NCBI GenBank assembly: GCA_036873135.1
Contig: JAPTYO010000017.1
Location: 15,748,001-15,812,000, forward strand
Direction of reading: 5' to 3'
DNA from: Clarkia xantiana subsp. parviflora
Taxonomy: Eukaryota > Streptophyta > Magnoliopsida > Myrtales > Onagraceae
Length of the DNA: 64,000 nucleotides
The notes below the pieces were generated by a model. The model was not told where the DNA came from and did not search any database. It was given only the letters and a program-made list of their open reading frames with translations. Shown here in pieces: positions 1-12,300 of this stretch (positions within the stretch are counted from its first letter, which is position 1; the number at the start of each line of letters is the position of its first letter). The translations under genes and the position numbers were made by a program.

Positions 1-1676
1 ATCGGAGAAGATGAAGGTAGCCCTTCGGGAGTCGGCTCCAGCGGGGTCTGCCTCGCCCCCCGACGACGAACCAGGGGCTGACCCTCGCTTGCCTCCTCAG
101 AAGAATGAGAGACATCCAGGTCCACCACCCGACGGAACTGGCCGTCCGTCGGGACGTCTTCGATCCCCGATCCTCCGGGGGCAGGAGGAGAAAGGAGGGG
201 CTCCCCGACCCGTGCGTCGGAGGGAGGCTCCCCCGCAGAAGCTCCAGCTCCCGATCGACCTGCAGCTGGAGGACGAGAAGCTTCAGAAAGAAAGTCAGGA
301 AGTTGATCAGGATCCTTACACCAGATGACGCGACGGGAGAGATATTGATCCTTCCCGTAATAATTGTAGTAACCCGCTTTGAGGACGCGGGAAGTTTCTC
401 CTTGCAGGATGCGTTTGATCCCTTCGATCCTGGCTCCCTTATCAGAGGGGATTAACTCCTCGGGAATACGCCTCCTGTACAATCGAATTACTATGCGGAG
501 CTGTTTACCTTCCTCGGGAGTCTTGGTGTTGAAGATCTGCTCCATCTTCTCCACCCGGGCCTGCTTGATTTGCTCCGAGGTGGGAGGTAACGATGAGGAG
601 GCGGCCCTCTTCGAAGACTTCCTCTTCCTCGCGGGGCGTGGGACAGCATCAGTCTCCGCCTGCTTAAGCACGAAATTGGTCAGCAACGATACCTTCTTAG
701 CTGCAAAGACGAAAACGAAAGTGCAGTTAGAATATTACCCAAGGAACGAGGTTAGAAGGGCCATCGAAGAGTTGACGCCCGGAGACGACATCAAGGAGTC
801 GGATCCCGGTCAGAACAAGGTCCCGCTCCCCGATGGAGTTGGCGTCGAGGGGAGCGAAAGAGTCACCCCAACGATAAAGCTGGATGGAGTGGAGAATCTG
901 GAAATCCTCCTCGGAGTAAGTGTGGAAAACGGGAGCAGGGTCCGCCTCAACCTCCCATCGGGGCCATGGGATGGAGCTGTTTCGGATGAAGAAATAACTC
1001 CGCTTCCAGCCACTGTTGTCGGGCCCCGAATCAGTGATGAGCCCCCGACCCTTGGCGACCTTCCAGGTGTCACCATTCCAGCTGTACCGAGAGAGCTGTG
1101 CCTTGCTCCACTTAGGCATCCGCGGGTAGAAGGCACAGACTCCGGCATCATTGCACTTCAATCCATAGAAGGTCCGAAAGAGTAGGAGGCTATAGGGCCA
1201 TTGTTGACGGAAGCAAAGGACGCGGAAAGCATTCCACACGCGGATGGCGTGGGGGGAGAAAGTAGTCGGATGTGTTTTGTAATATGTACACATCTTGACT
1301 ATGTCCCCACAGAAGGGGAATCGGATCCCTACCGATATTTGCCCGGTGGAGACAAACACCTCCCCTTTCGGGGGACGAGTGGCCACAGGGTCACCCGGGA
1401 CGCGGGGCCAAGGAAAAGGGAAGCAAGGCTCCCAGGTGGAGGTAATGCACCCCTCCCGGAGAGCTGCATCGTAGGCAGTGTCGGAAATCTCATTGCAAGC
1501 ATAATCGAACTTGAATGGCTTCCTCCCCCCAGAACTGGACTCATCGTCTGGAAAGTAATCAGAGCAAGAAAAAGCACAGTCGATTTCCGCAAAAGTTCGG
1601 GTAAGTTAATTGAGATAAAAGAAAAACTATGCTAACAAGTCTCTTCGGAATCGAAGGAGAAAATCTTACCAGACAT
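1..1676 (-). CDS. Antisense accessory ORF (aORF) of element P1, 3' end outside window
   Basis: This gene runs opposite to its host element. Exon 1 is ATGTCTG (1676-1670), followed by a GTAAG donor. Exon 2 begins after a TTTCCAG acceptor at 1547 and stays open to about 739 (roughly 270 residues). Exon 2 encodes a globular domain with the strings GEVFVSTGQISVGIRFPF, FSPHAIRVWNAF and SIPWPRWEV, shared with the copies at 16068, 49627 and 52373. A GT...CAG gap of 38 bases follows, and coding resumes at 700 (AKKVS) into a basic then Pro/Ser-rich linker that leaves the window. The domain resembles the putative gypsy-type transposon proteins annotated in plant Ty3/Gypsy elements; that match is from memory. 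Its function is unknown. This copy has no stop in exon 2, unlike the D copy. The 38-base gap is too short for an ordinary plant intron. Confidence 0.65.
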
Positions 1677-1822
1677 GTTGAATCGGAGAAGAAAGGATGA
1701 TCTTGAGGGTCGGAGATTCCGGTCGCGGGAGTGTTGATCAGAGAAAGAAAGGAGAGCTCGAGCTGTTGAAAACGCAGAGAATGAAACGGTAAAGGAGAAC
1801 TGAATAGTGCCAAGATTTGGGG

Positions 1823-1829
1823 TTTTATA
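1823..1829 (-). promoter_or_regulatory. TATA box of the P1 antisense gene
   Basis: The minus strand reads TATAAAA 147-153 bases upstream of the aORF ATG at 1676. An equivalent TATA box precedes the aORF in every other copy in this window (15899, 46824, 49454, 52200), so it is probably a real antisense promoter and not the LTR promoter. Confidence 0.55.
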
Positions 1830-2163
1830 GGAGAGAGGACAGCCAAAGAGACGTTGCAATCCGAACCGTTGAAGATAAAACGCCTCAATCTGAATCGTCG
1901 AAACACTAGAGACAAAACGGCTATAAAGTGCTTTATCAGAAAAAACAGGCACAGGTACCCAAATCGTCGCTTCGTCACCTGTTGCATTTAATAGTTGAGT
2001 GACCGAGAAATCTTTTCGGATTCGATGGTTATCCTCGGAATATCGGGGAATCTTGGAAGAGGAGATCTGCTTCAGAAGATTTTTCGTAGAGTCAAAACCC
2101 TCCGATACCGATATCGGGAGGTCCGGAACTGGAAGACACGACGAACTATAAGTCCCTCATGTC

Positions 2164-2174
2164 TTGGGGGCAAA
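2164..2174 (+). other. Polypurine tract of P1
   Basis: TTGGGGGCAAA abuts the right LTR. It matches the tract before the right LTR of element B (47230-47240), and the reverse complement is found beside the left LTRs of A and C. Confidence 0.7.
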
Positions 2175-2863
2175 TGATGGGTTTTGATATAGCCGTTAGG
2201 CCCAATAACGACGACTAAACGGCGAAGTAGGCCCACTGGGCCCCAAACGAGGCTTAGAAGACCAATACGAGGGGTCTCGACAAGGTCGGTCCCGATATAT
2301 GAGCTGAACGCTCCCGATGATATGCCTTTAGGTAGGCCCTGATGATATGCCTTTGAGTGGGCCCCGATGATATGCCTTTGAGTAGGCCCCGATGATATGT
2401 CTTTGAGTAGGCCCCGATATTGAATCCCTGAGAAGATTGGCCATGTCCCGATGACGAGGGGCCCCGAGCGGTGACCAAAGGAGATAACTCTGGAGTCCCC
2501 GACTTCCGTTAGGACTTGCCACCAGAGCACAAGGCCGAGAAATACGCCCACTATCAACATAGTGGGGAAGTGGCCGGAAAAGACGGAACGTGGGTTACTG
2601 GCAGAGATAAGCGGAACGCGGCAGTTATCCCAACAGGTAACTGAGGTAACCCCTCCACTATATAAAGGAAGGAGTTACCTCAGGATTGATACGTTCACAT
2701 ACTTACATACTGATACTTGCTTGCCTGCCTCGAGATACTCATTTAAGCATCGGAGGGGGATTTTGGGTCACCGCCCGGTCTATCCCCTTCTTGCAGGATT
2801 ACTTGGAGCGAAGGAGTTCGGATTTCGTCAAGGACGTATCGGAGTTCCAACCGTGATCCAACA
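2175..2863 (+). repeat. Right LTR of P1 (689 bp)
   Basis: Starts TGATGGGTT and ends GATCCAACA. It carries a TATA box (TATATAAA, 2659-2666), a short tandem repeat of GGCCCCGATGATATGCCTTTGAG-like units near 2335-2420, and the CATTTAAGCATCGGAG motif near 2732 common to all Tat LTRs here. Confidence 0.85.
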
Positions 2864-2868
2864 CAATC

Positions 2869-3305
2869 CGAACTAAAATGGGTTCAAATTGGGCGTATAT
2901 CCATCAGATATATTCCATAGATATTCTTCTATCACGAAAACATACTTGCCTGTTGAGATTTTTGCTCCTTGTTAATCACTTGCCGGTGCAAACCGTCCTT
3001 TCCAATATTTGATTACATAAATCTTTTAGGCAGGAGCTCCCAGACTTTTTGATATTCTGTTTCTAAAACCCATTTCTGCTTTGAGAATTGACAAATTTAT
3101 GAGCCCAACCATTGTATCATGTGTAGGCTCTGCCGAAACTAATATAAATGAGAAAAAAAAAACTTCTTCGCGCTATGTAATCTAAATTCAACTTTACTGA
3201 TTATAGCTATGTTTCAAAATTAGCAAGTTATGGTACTAGTGGACATAGACAACCTCAACAAGCAAATAAATCCACCTAAAAGCATATAGTTGTGATTATG
3301 AAAAT
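2869..3305. other. Unassigned interval between P1 and the SINE
   Basis: I see no convincing gene or repeat. A stretch near 2885-2965 is open on the plus strand for about 25 codons and could be an old exon, but it has no clear start or splice context. Confidence 0.3.
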
Positions 3306-3315
3306 CACTTGTTGG

Positions 3316-3614
3316 ACCACCAGCAGTTGTGGTTTAGTGGTTGAGAGCGCTGACTCCCATGTGGTTTGGTTCCGGGGTCACGAGTTCGAATCGCCCAGCG
3401 ACTTGGTTAAAAATCATTTCCTGGGGAAAGGAAGACTCGTACCAAACGGGCCGGCCTCTCGATGGCGGGGCCACTGCATGCGCTGGATGTTCATAAGTAT
3501 GAAATGCTTGCAAACTGAACACGAAAGCCCAGACATTACGTAGCGGGATGGGCCTAAGGTCGCCACTACTAGCCCATTCCTTTTCTTTAGCAAAAAAAAA
3601 AAAAAAAAAAAAAA
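3316..3614 (+). mobile_element. tRNA-derived SINE with 10-bp target-site duplication
   Basis: The 5' head has RNA polymerase III promoter boxes: box A TGGTTTAGTGG (3330-3340) and a box B-like AGTTCGAATCG (3383-3393), spaced as in a tRNA gene. The roughly 300-bp body ends in a 24-base A run (3591-3614). The 10-mer CACTTGTTGG stands immediately before (3306-3315) and immediately after the tail (3615-3624), the signature of target-primed retroposition. It encodes no protein and depends on a LINE for movement. The tRNA-like region lacks a foldable acceptor stem, so it is not a tRNA gene. Confidence 0.88.
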
Positions 3615-3790
3615 CACTTGTTGGTGCAACCATTCCTGCTTGTTTTCATCTGCTCTGTAGAAAATTTGTTTAGATTATTGCCTATTTATTTATTTATGAT
3701 TTGACAGAGTTTCTATTTATGAAGAATTCCATTTTCCGTGAATGAAATGTCGAATTCGCTTCAGAAGAAAGATTTTGAAGATGTGACAGT

Positions 3791-4116
3791 TGTTAGGTTT
3801 TGGAAACCCTAGCTATGGTGGTGGCTGAGAAGAGAAACGTCGCAGAGAAGAGAAAGCACAGACACCAAACTTGCGGATCATTGGAACTAGTTCCTTCATT
3901 GGGTAGTTCCTCACCTAATAAACACTAAGGCAACCCAGACCGGGTCGGTCCGGGTTTAGCCCACAATCCATACAACAATGAAGGAACCAAGCCCAGTCCA
4001 AAATAAAACAATTACAAGGCCCTAAAACACAAATTGGCCCAGACTAAACAACAAGGCCTAAGTAGAGAATAAAAGAAGACTAATAAACCAGCCCAGCTTG
4101 AACTCTACAACCAATA
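3791..4116 (-). repeat. Copia LTR (3' LTR in sense orientation)
   Basis: 326 bp, identical by eye to 8398-8723. Adjacent sequence 4117-4127 is the polypurine tract. Confidence 0.92.
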
Positions 4117-4162
4117 CTCCCCCTCAAGCTGGGAAGGAGGACAACTTTGAACAATAAGCCCA

Positions 4163-7100
4163 TCAACTCTTCTCACCATCTTTATCTCCTGACTCCCCCT
4201 CAACTCCTGCAGCTGAATAGATATTCTTCATGCCAATTCTCTTTACTAAAGAACAATGTTGCTTGAAAACTAGTGGTTTGGTGAACACATCAGCTATCTG
4301 ATCACCTGTACCTATATAAGAAAAACGAACAGTACCATCCAACAAACGTAAACGAGAAAAATGGCAGTCAATCTCTATATGCTTTGTGCGTTCATGAAAA
4401 ATGGGATTCGAAGCTATTTTAACAGCTGCCTGATTATCACAATAAAGAGTAGTAGGCTCAGGTAACCCAAAACCAAGCTCAGATAAAACACCTCTCAACC
4501 AAACAGCTTCTGAAACAGCATGTCCAATGCTTCTGTATTCTGCTTCTGCAGAAGACTTGGAAACAGTCTCATGTTTCTTTACCTTCCAAGAAATTGGGGA
4601 GTTTCCCAATTTAAAAATGTAACCTGTAAGGGAGCGTCGAGATTCTGGACAATTGCCCCAATCAGAGTCACAGTATCCGACCAGCTCAACCCTACTATCA
4701 GTAGCCAACAAAATTCCCTTTCCAACCTCACCTTTCACATAACGAACAATTCTCATAGCAGCATCAAGATGAGACTGTTTGGGACACTGTAAAAACTGGC
4801 TTAAATGTTGCACAGCAAATGCAATATCAGGTCGTGTGATTGTCAGATAAAGCAATTTTCCTATCAGTCGTCTATAAGATGAGACATCACTTAGGATATG
4901 ATCAGACTGATTAACTTGCAGAAAATCATCATAAAGCTTACTTGTCAATTTGAGATTAACCTCCATAGGGGTTTTAGCAGGCTTACACCCTGCCAAGCCA
5001 ACCTGGGAGATCAACTCAAGTGCATATTTTCTCTGAGATAGAACAATACCTTGGTCAGATCTGGCAACTTCAATTCCTAAGAAAAACTGAAGCTCTCCAA
5101 GATCTTTCATCTTGAAATTGGTCTGCAGAACCTGTTTTAACTCACTGATCAATTTTGCACTATTTCCTGTAATTAAGAGATCGTCAACATATACTAATAA
5201 AACAACCAACTGATCTCCATCATGCTTTGTAAAAAGAGAATAGTCATATAAAGATTGTGAGTAACCAGCACTAATCAGAGAATCTGTTAATTTCAGATTC
5301 CACTGCCTCGAGGCCTGCTTGAGGCCATACAGGGATTTTCTTAATCGACAAACAAGCCCCTCCCCCTCAGGATTAGAAAATCCCTGAGGTAAGGTCATGT
5401 AAACTTCCTCTGAAAGATCACCCTGCAGAAAAGCATTATACACGTCCATCTGAAACAAAGGCCATTGTTGAATAGCAGCAATGGATAAAATCATACGAAC
5501 AGTATTCATTTTAACAACAGGTGAGAAAGTCTCAAAATAATCAATCCCATATTGCTGTTTAAATCCCTTTGCAACCAACCTAGCTTTATACCTTTCTAAA
5601 GTACCATCTGAGTTGTATTTGAGTTTATAAACCCATTTACAACCAATTGGTTTTTTACCTGGAGGCAAGGGTACAAGATCCCAAGTATGATTGGCTTCAA
5701 GGGCAGCAATTTCCTCCTCCATTGCCTGAATCCACCCAACATCTTGCTGGGCTTCAGAAAAACTGCTAGGCTCAACAAGATTATCAAGAGATGTTAAAAA
5801 ACACTTAAATTCAGCAGAAATTGAATCATATCCAACAAAGTGCCCAATAGGATAAGGAACAGATCCAACAGAAGCAACATAGTCCCTCAGCCTAATTGGA
5901 GGCTGTCGAGATCTTTCAGACCTCCTTACCTCAACAGGAATATCAGCAAGAGCATCAGAAATATTCATAGGAATAATTTCATCATCTGCACAATCAGCAT
6001 CAGAACCCTCTAGAATAGGCTCATCATTTGGTGATCCAATAATATCATCAAGAGGAACAGATTGAGGGACAAAATTTTCAGATCTTTGCTCAACAAAATC
6101 TAGATCATCATCAAATATAGGTGTGGTTGCCTCAGATTGCAAAAAAATTGGGGAAGTAGGTTTGCTACTCATGAAAGGAAACACATTCTCCACAAACTTG
6201 ACATCTCTACTAATAAACATTTTAAAATTGTCAAGACTGCAAAGTTTGTATCCTTTCTGGGTTTCAGAGTATCCTAAAAAAACTGCAGGAACAGCTCTCG
6301 CAGTAAACTTACTAGAGACCAACAAATTTTTAGCATATGCTAGGCATCCAAACACCTTCAAATGAGAAATCTCAGGAGCAGAACCCAACAGAATTTCCAA
6401 GGGGGATTTGTAAGAAAGAACCTTGGTAGGTAGCAGATTTATAAGATAACAGGCAGTAAGAACACAGTCCCCCCAAAATCTATCAGGAATATAAGCTTGA
6501 AGTTTCAAAGCCCTTGCAATTTCAAGAATATGCCTATGTTTCCTCTCTACACGACCATTTTGTTGTGGGGTATAAGAGCAACTGCTTTGGTGGAGAATGC
6601 CCTTTTGTTTAAAAAATTGGTAAGATTGTCGTTGAAGAACTCTCCACCATTGTCAGTTCTGAAAGTTTTAATGGTCTGATTAAATTGTGTTTGAACCATT
6701 AAAACAAAATGCTTAAGTAATTCTGCCACATCATGTTTAAATCTCATCAGAAATATCCAAGTCACTCTCGAAAAATCATCCACCAAGGTGAGAAAGTAGT
6801 GTTTATTATCATATGTGGCAGTTTTACAGGGACCCCAAACATCACTATGTACAAGGTGAAACATAGCAGCAGCTCTAGAACCAGAATTAGGAAAAGAGTT
6901 TCTAGTCATTTTGGCAAGAGGGCAGATATTACAATCATCAACCTTTTGAGCTATATTCCTAAAACAATCAAGAGAGACAATATTTTGTAAAGCATTACTA
7001 GAAGCATGACCAAAACGACGATGCCAGAGAACAGCATCACTTTCCTTTTTAGAACTTAAGGTAACAGAATTGTACTGCTGGTGTTTGATATTGAAGTGGT

Positions 7101-8004
7101 AAATCCCAGAGTGCTGACTACCATTTGCCAAGACCCTCCCATTTGAGAGGTCCTGCAAAGTTGTAAAGTCAGGATAAAAAATAGCAGCACAATTAAGATC
7201 CTTGGTGATCTGAGAAACAGAAATCAAGTTAAATTGAAATTCTGGTATATACAAAATGTTTCTCAGGATATGATCATTTGTAATTTGAAAGTCACCAATA
7301 CCAGCAGCACAAGAGGAAACACCATTGGGCAGTTTAACATTGATATTGGAAACAAGTTTAAAGTTGGAAAGCCAATTTTTATTTCCTGTCATGTGAGCAC
7401 TTGCCCCTGTATCTAAAATCCAGAAATCATTTTTATAAGGGGTATAAAAGGAGGAAGTCATACCAGCTGTCTGCAGTTGATTTTCTTCAGAGGAGATGGC
7501 AGTAGCAGCACTATGAGTGCCACTAGTACCTCCAGTCCTGTTTAGAAGAGCTTCAAACTGTTGACTTGTTAGAGTGACATTCCCAGATTTGTTTGGAGGA
7601 ACAGGAGCAATCTCACACGAGGGATCAGTCCCAGAATTAGCAATACCAGCATTGGCCATCATAGTTTTGCCCTTAAGAATTTCCTTTCTCTGATAACAAT
7701 TGTCACGACAGTGACCTTTTCTCTGGCAATAGTCACATCCCTTAGCGTAGCATCTTTCAATGGAATGGCCTTTCTTTTTACAGAACGTGCACTCAAGATT
7801 GGAATTATTGATTTTCTTCTTCACATCATTGGGAGCTGAAGCATTTGCAGAAAATTGAACCCCCTCAGTGGAGGAGATAGAAGCAGAGATGTCCCTCTGG
7901 CTCTCTTCTTGAAGGAGAACACTGTAAGCTTGATTAAGTGTTGGAAGGGGGGTCCAAAGCAGTAGATTGCTTCGTACATTAGCAAAGGAGTCATTCAGAC
8001 CCAT
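4163..8004 (-). pseudogene. Copia Gag-Pol polyprotein, frameshifted in integrase
   Basis: The 5' reading frame (8004-6547) holds the Gag C-terminus with two CCHC zinc knuckles (residues 72-85 and 90-103), protease DTGA (198-201), the GAG-pre-integrase HHCC finger (H328, H333, C358, C361) and integrase aspartates D388 and D451. It ends early because a G run near 6600 lacks one base. The other frame continues as integrase (NGRVERK), then reverse transcriptase with YVDDLLITGN (about 5180), and Copia RNase H (DSDWG, SSAEAEY) with the usual ADVFTKPL ending near 4270. Upstream of 8004, open sequence (HIEGDFFKKHL region) reaches only about 390 bp to the primer site, so roughly the first 150 residues of a normal Copia Gag are absent. 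The product is not functional on its own. Confidence 0.92.
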
Positions 8005-8385
8005 AAGGAATTGAAATAGGCGTTGATTTTCTTTATGGTCTAAATGCTTCTTAAAGAAATCCCCTTCAATATGTGGAAGATCACTGGCTAGCCTTGCTAG
8101 CCTTGATTCTGGTTCGTTGCTTTCCGCTGCTATATTCGCTTCACTCTTGGAGAAGATTACATCCAGAAGTTGAATCGTCTCCGTCGGTTCGACTTCTCTG
8201 GATTTCTGTTCAAGATCTTTGCATGCCCGTGGAATCGCTTCGTCTTGCTCATCTCACCTATGCTCTGCCTATTCTCTACTGACGGTTTTGCGACTCCTTC
8301 TGTTATTTTCTTGGATCGTCCTTTGCTGGTTTAGTTTTCTCTCGTCTCGATATGGAAGATTCAGGAAAGTTTCTGGAAGGTGATG

Positions 8386-8397
8386 GCTCTGATACCA
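8386..8397 (-). other. Copia primer-binding site
   Basis: Reads TGGTATCAGAGC on the minus strand, directly inside the LTR at 8398; complementary to the 3' end of initiator tRNA-Met. Confidence 0.9.
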
Positions 8398-8723
8398 TGT
8401 TAGGTTTTGGAAACCCTAGCTATGGTGGTGGCTGAGAAGAGAAACGTCGCAGAGAAGAGAAAGCACAGACACCAAACTTGCGGATCATTGGAACTAGTTC
8501 CTTCATTGGGTAGTTCCTCACCTAATAAACACTAAGGCAACCCAGACCGGGTCGGTCCGGGTTTAGCCCACAATCCATACAACAATGAAGGAACCAAGCC
8601 CAGTCCAAAATAAAACAATTACAAGGCCCTAAAACACAAATTGGCCCAGACTAAACAACAAGGCCTAAGTAGAGAATAAAAGAAGACTAATAAACCAGCC
8701 CAGCTTGAACTCTACAACCAATA
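8398..8723 (-). repeat. Copia LTR (5' LTR in sense orientation)
   Basis: 326 bp, partner of 3791-4116; followed by TSD ACAGT. Confidence 0.92.
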
Positions 8724-8728
8724 ACAGT

Positions 8729-9304
8729 AACAGAGGATCTGATGGTGCTCTCAGCCTTCCATTTTTTGCCGGAGTGAGGCTTCGGATATAGACAAATATG
8801 AATTTTTATCACTAGATATATTTGGCTGTGGATTTTGATCACTAGATGTATTTGGTTGTGAATTTTGATGGCCTGCTTAGTTATACAAAAAAAGTAGGTG
8901 TTTCAACCCAAAAAAGTATTGTCTTATGTTGAACCGGCATGTATTTTAGGAAAAAAGAAACAAGATTTGTTCTGTCAAAACCAGTTTGGAACCGGTTCGA
9001 ACTGGTTTTGAACCAGTTCTAAACCAGTTCAAACCGGTTTATCGAACCAGTTCTATTTTTGAACTAGAACGGTCTTAAAGAGTTCCAGTCTGGTTTTGAA
9101 CCAAACTGGTTCGGTGCCCATCCTTAGTAAAAGTCGACAAGTATACTTATTTTAGATTACTTAATTATTATTATTATTTTCATAAATGTGAATAGATTAT
9201 GCAGTCAACAAAAATATATGCATAAATTTATTACAAATACCCGTACGTGCAGAAATCATATTTAAAAAACTCAAATTGCAATGCCTCATGTCTAAGTAAT
9301 ATAT
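8729..9304. repeat. Intergenic stretch with AACCGGTT/AACCAGTT-rich segment
   Basis: At 8975-9115 the sequence is built from many overlapping AACCGGTT, AACCAGTT and GAACTGGTT palindromes. Its right edge reads GGTGCCCATCCTTAG, which resembles an eroded hAT-type terminus; no partner terminus is obvious. The rest is AT-rich with nothing recognised. Confidence 0.4.
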
Positions 9305-12300
9305 TTAGATTGGGTATCGAGCGAAAAATCTATCAACCATTTCCATTGTTTCCTTGTGTTTATACTCTGGAGCCGTGTGCCCTGCGCCCTATATAAAGAC
9401 AAACACATGTCATTGTGAGATTCTAACGCATTATGCCAATCTATATTATTTATATTATATACTATAATTTAGATGAAACTTATAAAAATTTAACGTATAA
9501 GAAGTTTTAAATTATTTTCTCAATTATTATAATATCAAACAAGTAATTATTATTCATTCATGTCACATTTCGTTTAGTTTTATATTTTTTATTAGATGTA
9601 ACCGATGTAACTTTGGATAATTAAGGTTTTATTTAACTTCTCATTCATCAGTACAAATCGTTGTATATATATTACGTCTCTTTTTCTCAATATCATATTA
9701 AAATGTTTTCAACTAGTTAAAAATATAGTCTATGAACAATAATAAGAATGTTATGAGAATAAATTTATTTTTTTAAGATTATGTAATAGATTTGTTTTTT
9801 ACATATTGCTATGTTGATTTGATATAATTAACTCAGTAATATATAAAATAAATAAATTGTTTATACAGATTTATTGATATATAAATTATTATGATTGAAA
9901 TTATAATATGAGATGTAGATAAATGTTAATGTCTAGTACCTTAACAGTGACATATGTCAAGCGGTAATGTGAGTTCATGAACTTGACTTGGTAACTGCAG
10001 CAGCATAGCATAGCATAGTATATATAGATTATTAATTAATTAATTAATCCATAACATAACAAATTATTTAATTATTATTTATGAAGAAAGATAGTTTGGT
10101 TATACACTTACCCTGCAACTTGGGCGTCAACGTACCAGGGTCTCCATGAATCGAAGACATCCAAACCAAGAGACTGGATCCAACTTAGAGTACCAATCCA
10201 GGGCACAGAGATATCATGATCCCCACTGCAACACACATCATTTCAATTACTTAATTAATTCGTTTAATTATATATTGCAATTTAATTAATTACCTGTATA
10301 TCAAAGCGCGGAGACCAGTTGTACTAAGGTTTTTCTGGACGTCGATTATAGTGTCCAGCTCTTGGGTGTAAAATGGGTTGCTTTTCGGACACCGGTACCA
10401 AGCTCCAACCGTGCCCTGTTTTGGAAAAACACTGAATTTCACCATCTTTGCATAATATGGTTTTTCAACTTACTAGTATATATACTATAGTTGCTACTTT
10501 TGTCAAAATCAAATTATATTCATTGAGTTCCGACTTGATGAGCTAATTTGGGTGTATACGCACACCATTTAGGGTCTAAATTGTGATTGATTAGGGCCTC
10601 GATTGTAAAATATATAAGCATAACTTAACTTATCAATGCTTAAATGTGTCGTACGGAAAAGTATTATTTTTTGTTTTTAAATTTGAAATAAAAAGTATAT
10701 AATAAAAATTTGGATTGATAATTAAGAAAAGAAAGTAGATATTAATTATCATAGTATTTGTGAGTTAGGGTTGATAGTACAACATACCGGTCTAACACCG
10801 AGAGCGTCGCGGACAGTGTCATCATTCATCCACTTGTAACCAAGTACATATGTGTAACCCTATAATATAAAGAAGATTATATATGAAAAATAAACCCTAA
10901 ATTAATTAATGATTAGTTGGTAGAAGAAGTAGAAGTAGTGATATTGAATTACCCGACAATATAAAGGGGGAAGAGGAGAAGATAGGTGTTCCATGATGTC
11001 AGCTTCCTGAATTCTGAAGTCAGGCCACTCAAGTGTCTTGGGCTTTGCAAATGCACATTGGGGTTCTAATATCTGACACATATTTATCTGCAGCAAACAC
11101 TGCATACAAGCCCACCCCACCCCAATATAACTTTGTCTCATAATTTAAGTTAATTAACTGTTTGCAATATATATATATATATATAAGGTACCTACTTCCA
11201 TGATGGTTGTCAATGAGGTGTTGCAAAGGGTGTTATTCACATCCACGTCAACATAGTTGCCTCCACAATATGTTTTTGCATCCTATATATATATATCAAT
11301 CAAACTCAAGTCATATAATTTTGGGAAAATATCAACATTCAATTTTCTTTCTATATATATATATTACCTGGTAATACTCATCGGATATGAGATTGACACG
11401 ATGAACGTATGGTATTCTAGCATTCACGTCAATGAAGTTGTCTGATACCGGGTTACCAAGCAAGTACCCCTGAAATAATAATGAATATATTTTTTATAAC
11501 AAATGTTGATAATAATAATAATAATATTCATTTTGTGTAATTACTTGGAGTTGCATCCTTGGCTTCAGTTGCGTCTCCATTCCTGCAATAATAATATATA
11601 GATAGTTAGTTAGAATGAATGAATGGAATTATGTTAAGACAGAAAAAGTAATGAGAACCTTGGAGAATATGGGTGACAACGAGAGGAACAATTTTGCCTG
11701 AATAAGAATCTCCACCCACGTAGAGTTCATTTCCAAGGAATTGGGGATGAGCCACTAACCACTGCATTTGCATATAAGTAAGTAAGTAAGTAATTAAGTT
11801 GGATGGATTCGGTCGGGTTTGAGCTATCTAATGAATTAAGTAAGTAAGTAACCACCTTTCGAAGGAAAGTATAAGCATCAAAGGCAGCTTTAGTATCAGA
11901 TGAGTTTCTTGCTTCAAGTGTTGTAGAATAAGAAAATCCAGCTCCTACCGGTTGGTCAATGAATATGATATTTGCCACTCTTGTCCACGAATACTTGTTT
12001 ATTACCAATTGCGGCACTACTCCGTCAAAGTTGTCGTAGTCAAACCCAATTGGACCTACATTCCAATTTAACCATTCCATTTTATTATGGAAATATATAA
12101 TAATAATAATAAGAAAAGAGTGAGGGAGTAACTAACCAATTTCGAAGGCAATAGCGGAAAATCCGGAGCAGGCAGGACCTCCGGTGAGCCAAAACACCAA
12201 GGGATCCTTAGAAGGGCTTCTCTCGGATTGAATGAAGTAATAGAATAGTTGGATTTCATCCAGATCCCCTACACCAATGTATCTAATAATTCACAACACC

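Larger units (their letters stand above)
1..2863 (+). mobile_element. Partial Tat-lineage Ty3/Gypsy retrotransposon P1 (3' part)
   Basis: The window opens inside a plus-oriented LTR retrotransposon. Only its distal part is present: an antisense accessory gene (1676 down to 1), a polypurine tract and the right LTR. The same order (antisense gene, purine tract with TTGGGGGCAAA, LTR starting TGATGGGTT and ending GATCCAACA) is seen in the complete element B at 38862-47979, which fixes family and orientation. Gag-pol and the left LTR lie outside the window. The five bases after the LTR are CAATC (2864-2868), the predicted target-site duplication; its partner cannot be checked here. Confidence 0.85.
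3791..8723 (-). mobile_element. Ty1/Copia retrotransposon, minus orientation, TSD ACAGT
   Basis: Two 326-bp direct repeats (3791-4116 and 8398-8723) that look identical by eye flank a Gag-Pol region on the minus strand. ACAGT occurs at 3786-3790 and 8724-8728. The primer-binding site (8386-8397; minus strand TGGTATCAGAGC) matches initiator methionine tRNA, and a purine tract (complement of CTCCCCCTCAA) lies at 4117. In sense orientation the LTR runs TATTGG...TAACA, a non-canonical TA..CA terminus. LTR identity implies very recent insertion. The element is defective: most of the Gag N-terminus is missing and integrase has one frameshift. Confidence 0.95.

Noticed and set aside
2072..2560. ORFs of 60-160 codons inside Tat LTRs (also 15066, 25527, 38864, 47225, 48490, 51236, 61837)
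   Set aside because: They cover the LTR tandem repeats, read through in several frames, and reflect high GC and repeat structure.
3316..3400. Possible tRNA gene
   Set aside because: Box A and B are present but the cloverleaf is not closed, and an A tail with TSD shows it is a SINE head.
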